A DNA stretch of 5,755 nt from Solobacterium sp. (GCA_016280695.1 JAEEHG010000122.1:1-5755); one strand, 5' to 3'; shown: positions 1 through 5,755, counted from the stretch's first letter. Program-made: numbers and translations. Notes: generated by a model not told the origin, from the sequence alone.

Positions 1-179
1 CGGCCATGCTGGGCGTGATCGACTATAAGGAACTGTTCAATCCGGCCCTGGTCACGGGTGTGGATATCCGCTCTTCCTTCAGTTTCGACTTCATTATCGT
101 CGCCCTGGCCCTGTACCTGATGTCTTATGTCTTCCGTTACGGCAGTGAGCTGCAGCGGGAATCTGATGAGACCCTGTGA
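1..179 (+). CDS. DUF2975-type membrane protein, C-terminal fragment (5' end outside window)
   Basis: This is the 3' end of a gene entering from the left. The open frame has codons starting at position 3 and ends at TGA 177-179, giving 58 visible residues. It shows a short polar stretch (residues DYKELFNP), then a hydrophobic segment of about 20 residues (FDFIIVALALYLMSYVF) that looks like the last transmembrane helix, and a charged tail containing YGSELQRESDETL. A final helix followed by (F/Y)R.G.ELQ.E.D..(L/V) is the usual ending of DUF2975 proteins, small four-helix membrane proteins of unknown function. These are commonly encoded directly upstream of a small Cro/C1-type regulator, as here. 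The pairing suggests a membrane component acting with the downstream regulator, but that role is inference. The family call rests on the tail motif plus the neighbour, since the first helices are outside the window. Confidence 0.72.
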   Translation, partial: AMLGVIDYKELFNPALVTGVDIRSSFSFDFIIVALALYLMSYVFRYGSELQRESDETL

Positions 180-188
180 GGTGCTGCC

Positions 189-413
189 ATGGGAAAAATC
201 ATACTCAGGCTCGACAGAGTCATGGCTGACCGCAAGATCAGTCTGAAGGAACTCTCGGAAAAAGTAGGTGTCTCCAATGTCAATCTTTCCAAAATGAAAA
301 CCGGGAAGATCAGCGCCATCAGGTTCTCCACCCTTGAAGCAATCTGTGAAGCCCTGGACTGTCAGCCCGGCGATATTCTGGAATATGACATCAATGCCGA
401 AAACGACGAATAA
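189..413 (+). CDS. Small Cro/C1-type helix-turn-helix regulator (YozG-like, DUF2975 partner)
   Basis: A 74-aa protein that is almost entirely one DNA-binding domain. Helix 1 covers about residues 5-16 (ILRLDRVMADRK), helix 2 about 18-27 (SLKELSEKVG) and the recognition helix about 29-40 (SNVNLSKMKTGK). A helix at about 45-58 (RFSTLEAICEALDC) leads into the QPGDILEY ending typical of this small xenobiotic-response-element-like family. The start is supported by TGAGGTG at 177-183, five bases upstream of ATG 189, which overlaps the stop of the upstream gene; the gap between the genes is 9 nt, so they are almost certainly co-transcribed and probably translationally coupled. The protein likely binds DNA as a dimer, perhaps controlling its own operon. 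There is no ligand-binding or signal-receiving domain, so any sensing would have to come from the membrane partner, which is inference. The acidic tail (INAENDE) is unremarkable. Confidence 0.9.
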   Translation: MGKIILRLDRVMADRKISLKELSEKVGVSNVNLSKMKTGKISAIRFSTLEAICEALDCQPGDILEYDINAENDE

Positions 414-422
414 CCTGAAAAC

Positions 423-456
423 AAAGCGCCCGGCTCCGCCCGGACGCTTTTCTGTT
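423..456 (+). terminator. Intrinsic terminator of the DUF2975-HTH operon
   Basis: Nine bases after the stop codon of the regulator gene, AAAGCG (423-428) pairs with CGCTTT (445-450). After one C/A mismatch, CCGG (430-433) pairs with CCGG (440-443), leaving a 6-nt loop. The T tract after the stem is broken (TTTTCTGTT). It is a moderately strong hairpin with an imperfect tail, in the right place to end the operon. Confidence 0.65.
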
Positions 457-506
457 CCGCTCTGCTGACCGCGGTGTTCCGTCATCATTGCATTTTCATT
501 TTTTCA

Positions 507-536
507 TTCAGAATCCATGTGATGATCTGATATACT
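507..536 (+). promoter_or_regulatory. Extended -10 promoter for the UPF0371 gene
   Basis: TATACT at 531-536 is a good -10 hexamer. It is preceded by TG at 528-529 in the extended -10 position. A weak -35 (TTCAGA, 507-512, four of six consensus bases) lies 18 bp upstream, and a T-rich stretch (494-508) sits further upstream like an UP element. Transcription would start near 543, giving a leader of about 17 nt that contains the ribosome binding site. Motif-based prediction only. Confidence 0.55.
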
Positions 537-547
537 TTACAGAGTGT

Positions 548-552
548 GAGGA
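548..552 (+). promoter_or_regulatory. Ribosome binding site fixing the UPF0371 start at 560
   Basis: GAGGA sits 7 nt upstream of ATG 560. The same frame is open back to an ATG at 488, but that codon lies upstream of the predicted promoter, has no Shine-Dalgarno, and would add 24 residues without family character. The ATG at 560 is therefore the better start. Confidence 0.8.
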
Positions 553-559
553 CACGACT

Positions 560-2047
560 ATGAAAAAGACAGCTTTTGATTCTGATAAGTATCTGAAACT
601 GCAGCGTGACAAGATTCTGGAACGGATCAACATGTTCCAGGGCAAGCTGTACCTCGAATTCGGGGGTAAGATGTTTGAAGACTTCCATGCCGCCAGAGTC
701 CTGCCGGGCTATGAGCCCAACAACAAGATCCGGCTGCTGACGGAACTGAAGGACCAGGTGGAGCTGATTATCTGCATCAATGCCAATAATATCGAGCACT
801 CCAAATCACGCGGGGATCTCGGTATCAGCTATGATCAGGAAGTATTCCGGCTGCTGGACGCCTTCAAGGAACTGGGCCTCTATGCCGGCAGCGTTGTCAT
901 CACACAGTATACGCACCAGCCCAGCGCCGATGCCTTCATGCACCAGCTGGACAAGGCCGGTATCCGCTATTTCAAGCATTATCCGATTCCCGGTTATCCG
1001 ACCGATGTGGACGCGATTGTCTCCCCGGACGGACTCGGCCGGAATGATTATATCGAAACCAGCCGCAACCTGATTGTCGTTACAGCCCCGGGTCCGGGTT
1101 CCGGCAAAATGGCCACCTGCATCTCCCAGCTGTACCACGACCAGGAACGGGGCATCAAATCCGGTTATGCCAAATTCGAAACCTTCCCGGTCTGGAACCT
1201 GAACCTGCATCACCCGGTCAACCTGGCTTACGAAGCAGCCACCGCGGACCTGAATGATGTCAATATGATCGATCCGTATCATCTGGAAGCCTACGGCACC
1301 ACCGCGGTCAACTATATCCGCGATGTGGAGATCTTCCCGGTGCTCAACCGGATCATCCAGCGGATCCAGACCGTATCCCCATATAAGTCGCCGACAGATA
1401 TGGGTGTCAACATGGTCGGCTACTGCATCGTGGACGAGGAGGCAGCCATTGAGGCATCCCGGCAGGAAATCATCCGCCGGTATTACCGTGCTCTCGTTGA
1501 TGTCCGGCGCGAGAAGATCGACCCTTCGGCCGTCACCCAGATCGAACTGCTCATGAATGAGCTCGGTGTGACCCCCGCCGACCGGGAAGTCGCAGTTGTT
1601 GCCCGGAAGAAGGCTGAGGCAACCGGGGCTCCGGCCATGGCCGTACAGCTGCCTGACGGACAGATCGTCACCGGCAAGACTTCCAGCCTGTTCGGGCCTT
1701 CGGCAGCCGCCATCATTAACTCCCTGAAGGCTCTGGGAAACATTGACAAGGAAATCCCGCTGATCGAGCCGTATTACGTCACCCCGATCCAGGATCTTAA
1801 AATCAACAATCTGGGCAACCACAACCCGCGCCTGCACTCGGATGAACTGCTGATCGCCCTGGCCATTACCGCAAAGTCAAACGAACACGCGGCCCAGGCC
1901 ATGGCCCAGATGAATAACCTGCGCGGGGCGGAAGCGCACTGCACCGTTGTCATGCCGCTGGAAGACGCGGAGGTCTACCGCAAACTGGGCATCAATGTCA
2001 CATACGATCCGATCTATCAGCACAAGAAGCTCTATCACCGCAAATAA
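560..2047 (+). CDS. UPF0371 / DUF1846 family protein
   Basis: A 495-aa soluble protein, full length for the UPF0371/DUF1846 family (about 490-500 aa), with no signal peptide or membrane segment. Recognisable blocks run in order. The N-terminus has [10 protein letters not shown] (6-15) and [21 protein letters not shown] (31-50 region). Next comes [13 protein letters not shown] (67-79), then [14 protein letters not shown] (174-187), a glycine-rich loop that resembles but does not strictly match a Walker A motif. [19 protein letters not shown] (277-295 region) is a strongly conserved family block. The C-terminal third includes [19 protein letters not shown] and [11 protein letters not shown] (425-435). 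The biochemical role is not established; the glycine-rich loop suggests phosphate or nucleotide binding, which is inference. It appears monocistronic, with its own promoter upstream and a strong terminator immediately downstream. Family membership is very secure, function is not. Confidence 0.94.
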   Translation: MKKTAFDSDKYLKLQRDKILERINMFQGKLYLEFGGKMFEDFHAARVLPGYEPNNKIRLLTELKDQVELIICINANNIEHSKSRGDLGISYDQEVFRLLDAFKELGLYAGSVVITQYTHQPSADAFMHQLDKAGIRYFKHYPIPGYPTDVDAIVSPDGLGRNDYIETSRNLIVVTAPGPGSGKMATCISQLYHDQERGIKSGYAKFETFPVWNLNLHHPVNLAYEAATADLNDVNMIDPYHLEAYGTTAVNYIRDVEIFPVLNRIIQRIQTVSPYKSPTDMGVNMVGYCIVDEEAAIEASRQEIIRRYYRALVDVRREKIDPSAVTQIELLMNELGVTPADREVAVVARKKAEATGAPAMAVQLPDGQIVTGKTSSLFGPSAAAIINSLKALGNIDKEIPLIEPYYVTPIQDLKINNLGNHNPRLHSDELLIALAITAKSNEHAAQAMAQMNNLRGAEAHCTVVMPLEDAEVYRKLGINVTYDPIYQHKKLYHRK

Positions 2048-2051
2048 TCAG

Positions 2052-2091
2052 AAAACCCGGCTCTCCTGCTCAGGAAAAACCGGGTTTTTTT
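2052..2091. terminator. Strong terminator between convergent genes, probably bidirectional
   Basis: AAAACCCGG (2052-2060) pairs perfectly with CCGGGTTTT (2080-2088), and the T run continues to 2091 (seven T after the G). The loop contains a minor CCTG/CAGG pairing (2065-2068 with 2071-2074). It begins 5 nt after the stop of the + strand UPF0371 gene. On the - strand the same stem ends in TTTTC, about 30 nt beyond the stop of the penicillin-binding protein gene, so it can also end that transcript, though with a shorter T tract. Confidence 0.88.
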
Positions 2092-2120
2092 CATGTCTGT
2101 GATTTGTCTTCGGCAATGCC

Positions 2121-4913
2121 TCAGTACAGGTGGAAGTTGCCGTTGCCGTCCCACCAGCCGTTCTCGTGGAAGTTTCCGTCTTCATCCCACCAGCTGTAAT
2201 ACCCGGACGGATCAGCGTATTCTTCCGGATCTGTCCAGTATTCATGATGTGAGCAGTATTCCGTCGGGGCATTGGTCAGGGCTGCATATTCCCAGTGTCC
2301 GGCGCAGCTGTTCAGCGCCAGGTTTCCTGAATTCAGACAGACCCAGTATTTTGTAATGCCAAGTTCCTCGGCGGTCTTTTCCTGGATCGGCCTGTCCTCG
2401 AGCCCTTCATGGATCGGCTGCATATAGTACTTCCACAGATGCGTAGCCTGGAAGTACGAGGAAGGCTTGTACATGGATGTATAGGAATCCGATGAGATCC
2501 GCAGGAAGCTCGTGTAGTAAGGCGTATAGCCGCCGAAGGTGATCGTCTTGTCTTCGTGGGTCCCGGTCTTGCCGGCGCAGGTCATCGTGCGCAGGTTCGC
2601 CTCGACACCCAGACCGCCGATCATATTGGTATGCATCATGTCCGTGATCAGCCAGGCTGTTGTCTCCGCAAAGACCCGGCGGGTGACAACATCATCCTCA
2701 CTCAGCAGCACATTGCCGTTGCGGTCAAGTACTTCGACATAGGCATGGGGCTGGATGTAGATGCCGCCGTTGGCCAGGGTTGCGTAAGCTCCGGCCATTT
2801 CCAGCGTGGTTACACTGACCGCGCCCAGGGCCAGACCGGCCGGCGTATGATCCAGATGGGCTTCGTCAAACCCTTCCTGCAGCAGATACTCAAAGGATCT
2901 CTCAACCCCGACTTTCTCCAGCATGAACCGGGCTGCCGCAACGTTGTGCGACAGTTCCAGCGCTTCCCGCATTGTAATCGCCCCGCCGGTCACCGGACCG
3001 TTGGGATAGTCATTATCAATACCGTAACCGGGGATATCTTCCTTGATATCCATGACGGTTGTGCCCGGATAGCAGCCCTCTTCCAGGGCCGGGGCATATA
3101 CGGCCAGCGGCTTCATGCTGGAACCGACCGGCTGCAGGCTGTCGGTTGCCCGGTTGAGCACTTCCGGTTCCGTCGGCACTTCACGGCTGCCGACCATGGC
3201 CACAACCCGGCCGGTATGCTGGTCAATGACGACCGCCGAAGCTTCCACCATCGACCCGTCACGGGCGTACGGGTATCCGTTGAACGTCGCCACCGAATCC
3301 TGCAGGATCTGCTGGATGTTCGTGTCGATCCCCAGGGTAATCCGGTATCCGGACTGCCGCATCAGGGCCTTCTTGGCCGCAATGGCAGAGTCCGTCAGTT
3401 CCTTGCCTTCCTTGAGCAGCAGCGCCTTGGCTACATCTTCCACGGCATATTCGACATACGCCGGATACTGATACAGTTCGCCCTTGGAAGTGGCTTCCCG
3501 CACAACAAGCGTATCATTCAGGGCTTCTTCATATTCTTCATCCGTGATGACGCCGTTTTCATGCATGGCATACAGCACGGTATTGGCCCGGTAATTGGTC
3601 GGCCCCATATCGCCCTTGAGCATGTTCAGGCGCGGATTGTATTCATTCGGGCTCTGGGCAAGGCCGGCCAGGATTGCGCATTCGCGCAGGGTCAGTTCAT
3701 CCAGCGTTTTGCCGAAGTAGTCCCAGGCGGCCACCTTGATCCCGTAGTTGGAGTCACCGTAGAAAATCGTGTTCATGTATACTTCCAGGATCTGGTCCTT
3801 GTCGAGTTCCCGCTCCAGCTTCAGGGCCAGGTAGATCTCCTGGATTTTCCGCTTGTATGTCACTTCCTGGGTCAGATAGGTATTCTTGATGACCTGCTGG
3901 GTAATGGTGCTGCCGCCATGGCTGGATGTATGTGTCAGCTGGCCCCAGACAGCGTTCAGGAAGCGCGGCAGGTCAAGGCCGTGATGTTTGTAGAACCGTT
4001 TGTCTTCTATGGAGATAAACGCGTCCTTGAGGTGCTGCGGCACTTCATCGATATAAGCCCAGTCAACGTTTTCATTGGCCTGGTACTCAGCCACGAAATT
4101 GCCGTTGATGTCATACAGCTGTGTTGCCATGGAATAGTCCCGCAGCTGATAGAGGTCCAGTTCCGGCACGTCTTCCAGATTCTTCACGATATAGCCGCCG
4201 ACGGCTGTGCTGCCGATGGCAAACATCAGCAGGAAAACCGCCAGGACTGCCTTCAGGACCCGGTGCTTTCCTTTTTTCTTTTCCTTCTTTTTCTTTTCCG
4301 GGACAGGGGCCGGCTGTGGCTCAGGCTGCGGAACCGGTTCCGGCTGCGGGGCCGGTTTCGGTTTCGGCGCAAGGTCAAAACCCGCCGCGTATTCAATCGG
4401 CAGACGGACTTCTTCCGGAGGCAGGGAAGTATCAATTTCCGGCAGGACAACAGCCGGACCGGCCGCCGGCGCAGTTTCCTTCACCGGCTCACGCTCGCCT
4501 TCCGGCACAAACGGCAGCCGGATTTCCTCCACGCTTAAAAAGGAGGCCTGCACCGGTTCCGCTGCCGGTTTCCGGCGGGACGCGGTCCGCTTCCTGGCCG
4601 GTTTTTTCTCCGCCGTGCCGGAAGTCTTTTCCTTCGTGCTCTTCTTCCGCGCTGACGGCTTTTTGGCGGTCTTTTCCGCGGTCTTTGTTTCAGCATCGGG
4701 GGAACTGCCGGAACCTGTCTTTCTGCGGGTGGATGTCTTCGCCGCTGTTTTCTTCGGCTTATCCTCCGCTGTTCCGGTGCCGGTTTTTTTGCGTGCCGTT
4801 TTCCCGGCGGCAGTCTTCTGCGGCTTTTCCTTCGCCGCGGCTTCCGTTTCCGCTGTATTCTTTTTTGCCCGCTTCCGGGTGGAAGCCGGTTTCTTCTCGT
4901 TTGTTTCAGTCAT
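2121..4913 (-). CDS. Bifunctional class A penicillin-binding protein (PBP1A-type transglycosylase/transpeptidase)
   Basis: A 930-aa peptidoglycan synthase that polymerises lipid II into glycan strands and cross-links the stem peptides outside the membrane. Residues 1-218 form a very long cytoplasmic tail: Lys/Ala/Thr/Arg-rich to about 118, then acidic and Pro-rich, with PxP repeats at about 182-205 and a Lys cluster at 207-218. One transmembrane anchor lies at about 219-243. The GT51 transglycosylase shows EDKRFYKHHG (303-312, catalytic Glu303), GGSTITQQVIKN (333-344), RKIQEIYLALKLE (355-367) and LEVYMNTIFYG (376-386). The transpeptidase shows S598-x-x-K601 (GSSMKP), S655-H-N657 and KTGT (782-785), so both active sites look intact. 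The C-terminal part carries the PBP1A-type Cys pattern (C859, C870, C887 in PTEYC). It ends in two WWDxxGNFH units. ATG 4913 is preferred: it begins a Lys-rich cytoplasmic tail as expected, although it has no Shine-Dalgarno. An ATG at 4988 in the same frame has AGGGG only 3 nt away and would add 25 unlikely residues. The long tail and aromatic C-terminus are unusual; the enzyme class is certain. Confidence 0.95.
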   Translation of the reverse strand: MTETNEKKPASTRKRAKKNTAETEAAAKEKPQKTAAGKTARKKTGTGTAEDKPKKTAAKTSTRRKTGSGSSPDAETKTAEKTAKKPSARKKSTKEKTSGTAEKKPARKRTASRRKPAAEPVQASFLSVEEIRLPFVPEGEREPVKETAPAAGPAVVLPEIDTSLPPEEVRLPIEYAAGFDLAPKPKPAPQPEPVPQPEPQPAPVPEKKKKEKKKGKHRVLKAVLAVFLLMFAIGSTAVGGYIVKNLEDVPELDLYQLRDYSMATQLYDINGNFVAEYQANENVDWAYIDEVPQHLKDAFISIEDKRFYKHHGLDLPRFLNAVWGQLTHTSSHGGSTITQQVIKNTYLTQEVTYKRKIQEIYLALKLERELDKDQILEVYMNTIFYGDSNYGIKVAAWDYFGKTLDELTLRECAILAGLAQSPNEYNPRLNMLKGDMGPTNYRANTVLYAMHENGVITDEEYEEALNDTLVVREATSKGELYQYPAYVEYAVEDVAKALLLKEGKELTDSAIAAKKALMRQSGYRITLGIDTNIQQILQDSVATFNGYPYARDGSMVEASAVVIDQHTGRVVAMVGSREVPTEPEVLNRATDSLQPVGSSMKPLAVYAPALEEGCYPGTTVMDIKEDIPGYGIDNDYPNGPVTGGAITMREALELSHNVAAARFMLEKVGVERSFEYLLQEGFDEAHLDHTPAGLALGAVSVTTLEMAGAYATLANGGIYIQPHAYVEVLDRNGNVLLSEDDVVTRRVFAETTAWLITDMMHTNMIGGLGVEANLRTMTCAGKTGTHEDKTITFGGYTPYYTSFLRISSDSYTSMYKPSSYFQATHLWKYYMQPIHEGLEDRPIQEKTAEELGITKYWVCLNSGNLALNSCAGHWEYAALTNAPTEYCSHHEYWTDPEEYADPSGYYSWWDEDGNFHENGWWDGNGNFHLY
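2130..2193 (-). repeat. Two-copy in-frame repeat encoding WWDxxGNFH at the PBP C-terminus
   Basis: Two 28-bp units, at 2130-2157 and 2166-2193, match at 23 of 28 positions by hand alignment and are offset by 36 bp. They encode WWDEDGNFH (residues 908-916) and WWDGNGNFH (920-928), a 12-residue period, with LY closing the protein. Differences fall mainly in the middle of the unit. The arrangement suggests a small in-frame duplication kept at protein level. Confidence 0.85.
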
Positions 4914-4933
4914 AATGAGACAGTATATATCAT
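4910..4933 (-). other. Possible 7-codon upstream ORF overlapping the PBP start codon
   Basis: On the - strand an ATG at 4933-4931 opens a 7-codon frame (MIYTVSL). Its TGA (4912-4910) overlaps the PBP start in an ATGA arrangement. AGGA at 4943-4940 lies 6 nt upstream of this ATG and is the only plausible Shine-Dalgarno near the PBP start, which has none of its own. The arrangement is what translational coupling would look like, but so short an ORF can arise by chance, and it conflicts with the promoter predicted just downstream of its ribosome binding site. Confidence 0.22.
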
Positions 4934-4951
4934 ACCCAATCCTGATGAAAA
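4922..4951 (-). promoter_or_regulatory. Candidate PBP promoter giving a leaderless or near-leaderless mRNA
   Basis: On the - strand TATACT (4927-4922) is a good -10, and TTTTCA (4951-4946, four of six consensus bases) is a possible -35 with an 18-bp spacer. An overlapping alternative -10 is TATGAT (4934-4929). Transcription would start near 4915 or 4922, only about 2-9 nt before ATG 4913, leaving no room for a Shine-Dalgarno. Confidence 0.38.
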
Positions 4952-4982
4952 ATGGACGGCAAAAACCGGAAATTAAGAAATA

Positions 4983-5010
4983 TTTCATGTTCCCCTAAAC
5001 TATGTATAAT
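4983..5010 (+). promoter_or_regulatory. Promoter for the ornithine cyclodeaminase-like gene
   Basis: A perfect TATAAT lies at 5005-5010 in an AT-rich divergent region. The -35 is poor: the best placed hexamers around 4982-4988 are ATTTCA or TTTCAT. Transcription would start near 5017, just upstream of the AAGGAG ribosome binding site at 5021-5026, which is 9 nt before ATG 5036. The weak -35 could mean activator dependence, but that is inference. Confidence 0.5.
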
Positions 5011-5035
5011 GATTGCAGGTAAGGAGACACGAGAC

Positions 5036-5755
5036 ATGTTCAGACTCAGAAACTATTATGCCCCGGATGTTACCGCGCCGGAGTTCGCATGCTGTCCTGA
5101 TGCCGTTCTGCGGCCGGCAGAAGCTGATACAGTTGCCCCTGACAATTACCATGCCATGAGCATCTATCCGGAATACTTCCGAATCTGCGGACAGTGGCTG
5201 ATGGCGGAGGAAAGCCGCATGGACTGTGTCCCCGTATATGAGGGCGGAAAGATCCATGTCCGGGAGTTCCGTCATCTCAAAGCCGGTGACCAGGTGGTCT
5301 GCGGCCGTACGGAAGACGGCAGCGAGGGCATATACGTTCATCCTGACGGCTTCCGGGCCCCGGAAGAAGACAGACAGGTTTTCATGTTCCGCCAGTCCCG
5401 CAGCCGGGAGACATCCTTCACCCGTGACTACCATGAACTCTGTGACCTGCTCAGGCACGAAAAGGACCATGGGAAAATCGTGTGGGTCATGGGCCCTGCC
5501 TTCACGTTTGACAGCAGTGCCCGCAAAGCCTTTGCCGGCATGGTCGAAGCCGGCTATGTCCACGCTGTGCTGGCCGGCAATGCCCTGGCCACCCATGACC
5601 TGGAGGGTGCGTGGCTGCATACAGCCCTGGGTCAGGACATCGAGACCCGGGAAAACATGCCCAACGGTCATTATCATCACCTTGATACGATCAACCGGGT
5701 CCGCAGATACGGCAGTATCGCTTCCTTCATCGCCGGTGAACAGATCGATAACGGC
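5036..5755 (+). CDS. ArgZ/AgrE C-terminal-like / archaeal-type ornithine cyclodeaminase family protein, partial (3' end outside window)
   Basis: The first 240 codons of a gene running off the right edge with no stop. The start is well supported: AAGGAG at 5021-5026, 9 nt upstream, behind a TATAAT. The N-terminal half (about 35-120) has APDNYHAMSIYPEYFRI, a short beta-rich segment, then VYEGGKIHVREFRHLKAGDQV and GRTEDGSEGIYVH. The second half has GPAFTFDSSARKAF (153-166), GYVHAVLAGNALATHDLE (173-190), TALGQDIET (196-204) and HHLDTINRVRRYGSI (214-228). A GP.. block followed by GNALATHD(I/L)E, a T.LG.D stretch, and H...INR.R..GSI is the signature I associate with TIGR00300 (LOR/SDH conserved region). 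That group includes archaeal ornithine cyclodeaminase, which makes proline from ornithine with NAD, and the C-terminal part of cyanobacterial ArgZ/AgrE. No arginine dihydrolase domain precedes it, so it is a stand-alone form. The substrate is not shown by the sequence, and ornithine is a family-based guess. Confidence 0.68.
   Translation, partial: MFRLRNYYAPDVTAPEFACCPDAVLRPAEADTVAPDNYHAMSIYPEYFRICGQWLMAEESRMDCVPVYEGGKIHVREFRHLKAGDQVVCGRTEDGSEGIYVHPDGFRAPEEDRQVFMFRQSRSRETSFTRDYHELCDLLRHEKDHGKIVWVMGPAFTFDSSARKAFAGMVEAGYVHAVLAGNALATHDLEGAWLHTALGQDIETRENMPNGHYHHLDTINRVRRYGSIASFIAGEQIDNG

Noticed and set aside
806..1837. 343-codon - strand open frame antisense to the UPF0371 gene
   Set aside because: The + strand protein matches its family along its full length; the antisense product has no recognisable motif or Shine-Dalgarno.
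4266..4299. 34-nt uninterrupted pyrimidine tract containing a repeated TTTTTCTTTTCC (4273-4284 and 4288-4299), considered as H-DNA or a frameshift site
   Set aside because: It simply encodes the Lys/Glu cluster before the membrane helix. The A-run on the coding strand is not in the phase needed for a standard -1 slippery heptamer, and the frame continues normally.
2556..4538. 660-codon + strand open frame antisense to the PBP gene
   Set aside because: It is a mirror of a certain gene with intact GT51 and transpeptidase motifs. GC-rich third positions suppress antisense stops; the translation has no recognisable domain and no ribosome binding site.
4914..4988. 25-residue N-terminal extension of the PBP from ATG 4988
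   Set aside because: AGGGG is only 3 nt from that ATG, the added residues are hydrophobic and unlike a cytoplasmic tail, and they would span the promoter-like TATACT and TATGAT elements. Kept as a less likely alternative start.
4121..4998. Overlapping + strand frames (4121-4915 and 4207-4998) rich in Pro, Phe, Ser and Ala
   Set aside because: They are the reverse-strand image of the Lys/Ala-rich PBP tail; their odd composition follows from that low complexity.
5000..5680. 226-codon - strand open frame opposite the ornithine cyclodeaminase-like gene
   Set aside because: The + strand has a promoter, ribosome binding site and family motifs; the antisense frame has none and would overlap the divergent promoter region.

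Overview
This window reads as chromosome from a Gram-positive member of the Bacillota (Firmicutes). The evidence is strong AGGAG-type ribosome binding sites, a UPF0371/DUF1846 protein, a DUF2975 plus small Cro/C1-type regulator pair, and a bifunctional class A penicillin-binding protein whose C-terminal Cys pattern (VC..SG..LA..C then PTEYC) is typical of Firmicutes PBP1A. Third codon positions are rich in G and C, which also produces many long antisense shadow ORFs. A GC-richer Erysipelotrichia or Clostridia lineage would fit, but the class is a guess. I see no mobile element, CRISPR array, rRNA or tRNA.

Layout. (1) Positions 1-413, + strand: the last 58 codons of a DUF2975-type membrane protein, then a 74-aa helix-turn-helix regulator 9 nt downstream whose Shine-Dalgarno overlaps the previous stop. 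A terminator hairpin follows. (2) Positions 414-559: an intergenic gap with that terminator and an extended -10 promoter for the next gene. (3) Positions 560-2047, + strand: a full-length 495-aa UPF0371/DUF1846 protein of unknown function. (4) Positions 2048-2120: a strong terminator hairpin lying between convergent genes and probably serving both. (5) Positions 2121-4913, - strand: a 930-aa bifunctional transglycosylase/transpeptidase with a very long Lys/Ala/Pro-rich cytoplasmic tail and a short aromatic repeat at its extreme C-terminus. (6) Positions 4914-5035: a divergent promoter region. (7) Positions 5036-5755, + strand: the first 240 codons of a gene resembling the ArgZ/AgrE C-terminal / archaeal ornithine cyclodeaminase family (TIGR00300, LOR/SDH conserved region), running off the end.

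The genes look like independent transcription units: a regulator module, a conserved cytosolic protein, a cell-wall synthase and an amino-acid metabolism enzyme. Nothing here shows a shared pathway. The least ordinary part is the penicillin-binding protein: a histone-H1-like tail of about 215 residues, a duplicated EE(I/V)RLP(F/I) motif in that tail, a WWDxxGNFH repeat at the C-terminus, an atypical stretch after the KTGT motif, and a start codon with no Shine-Dalgarno that overlaps the stop of a possible 7-codon upstream ORF.
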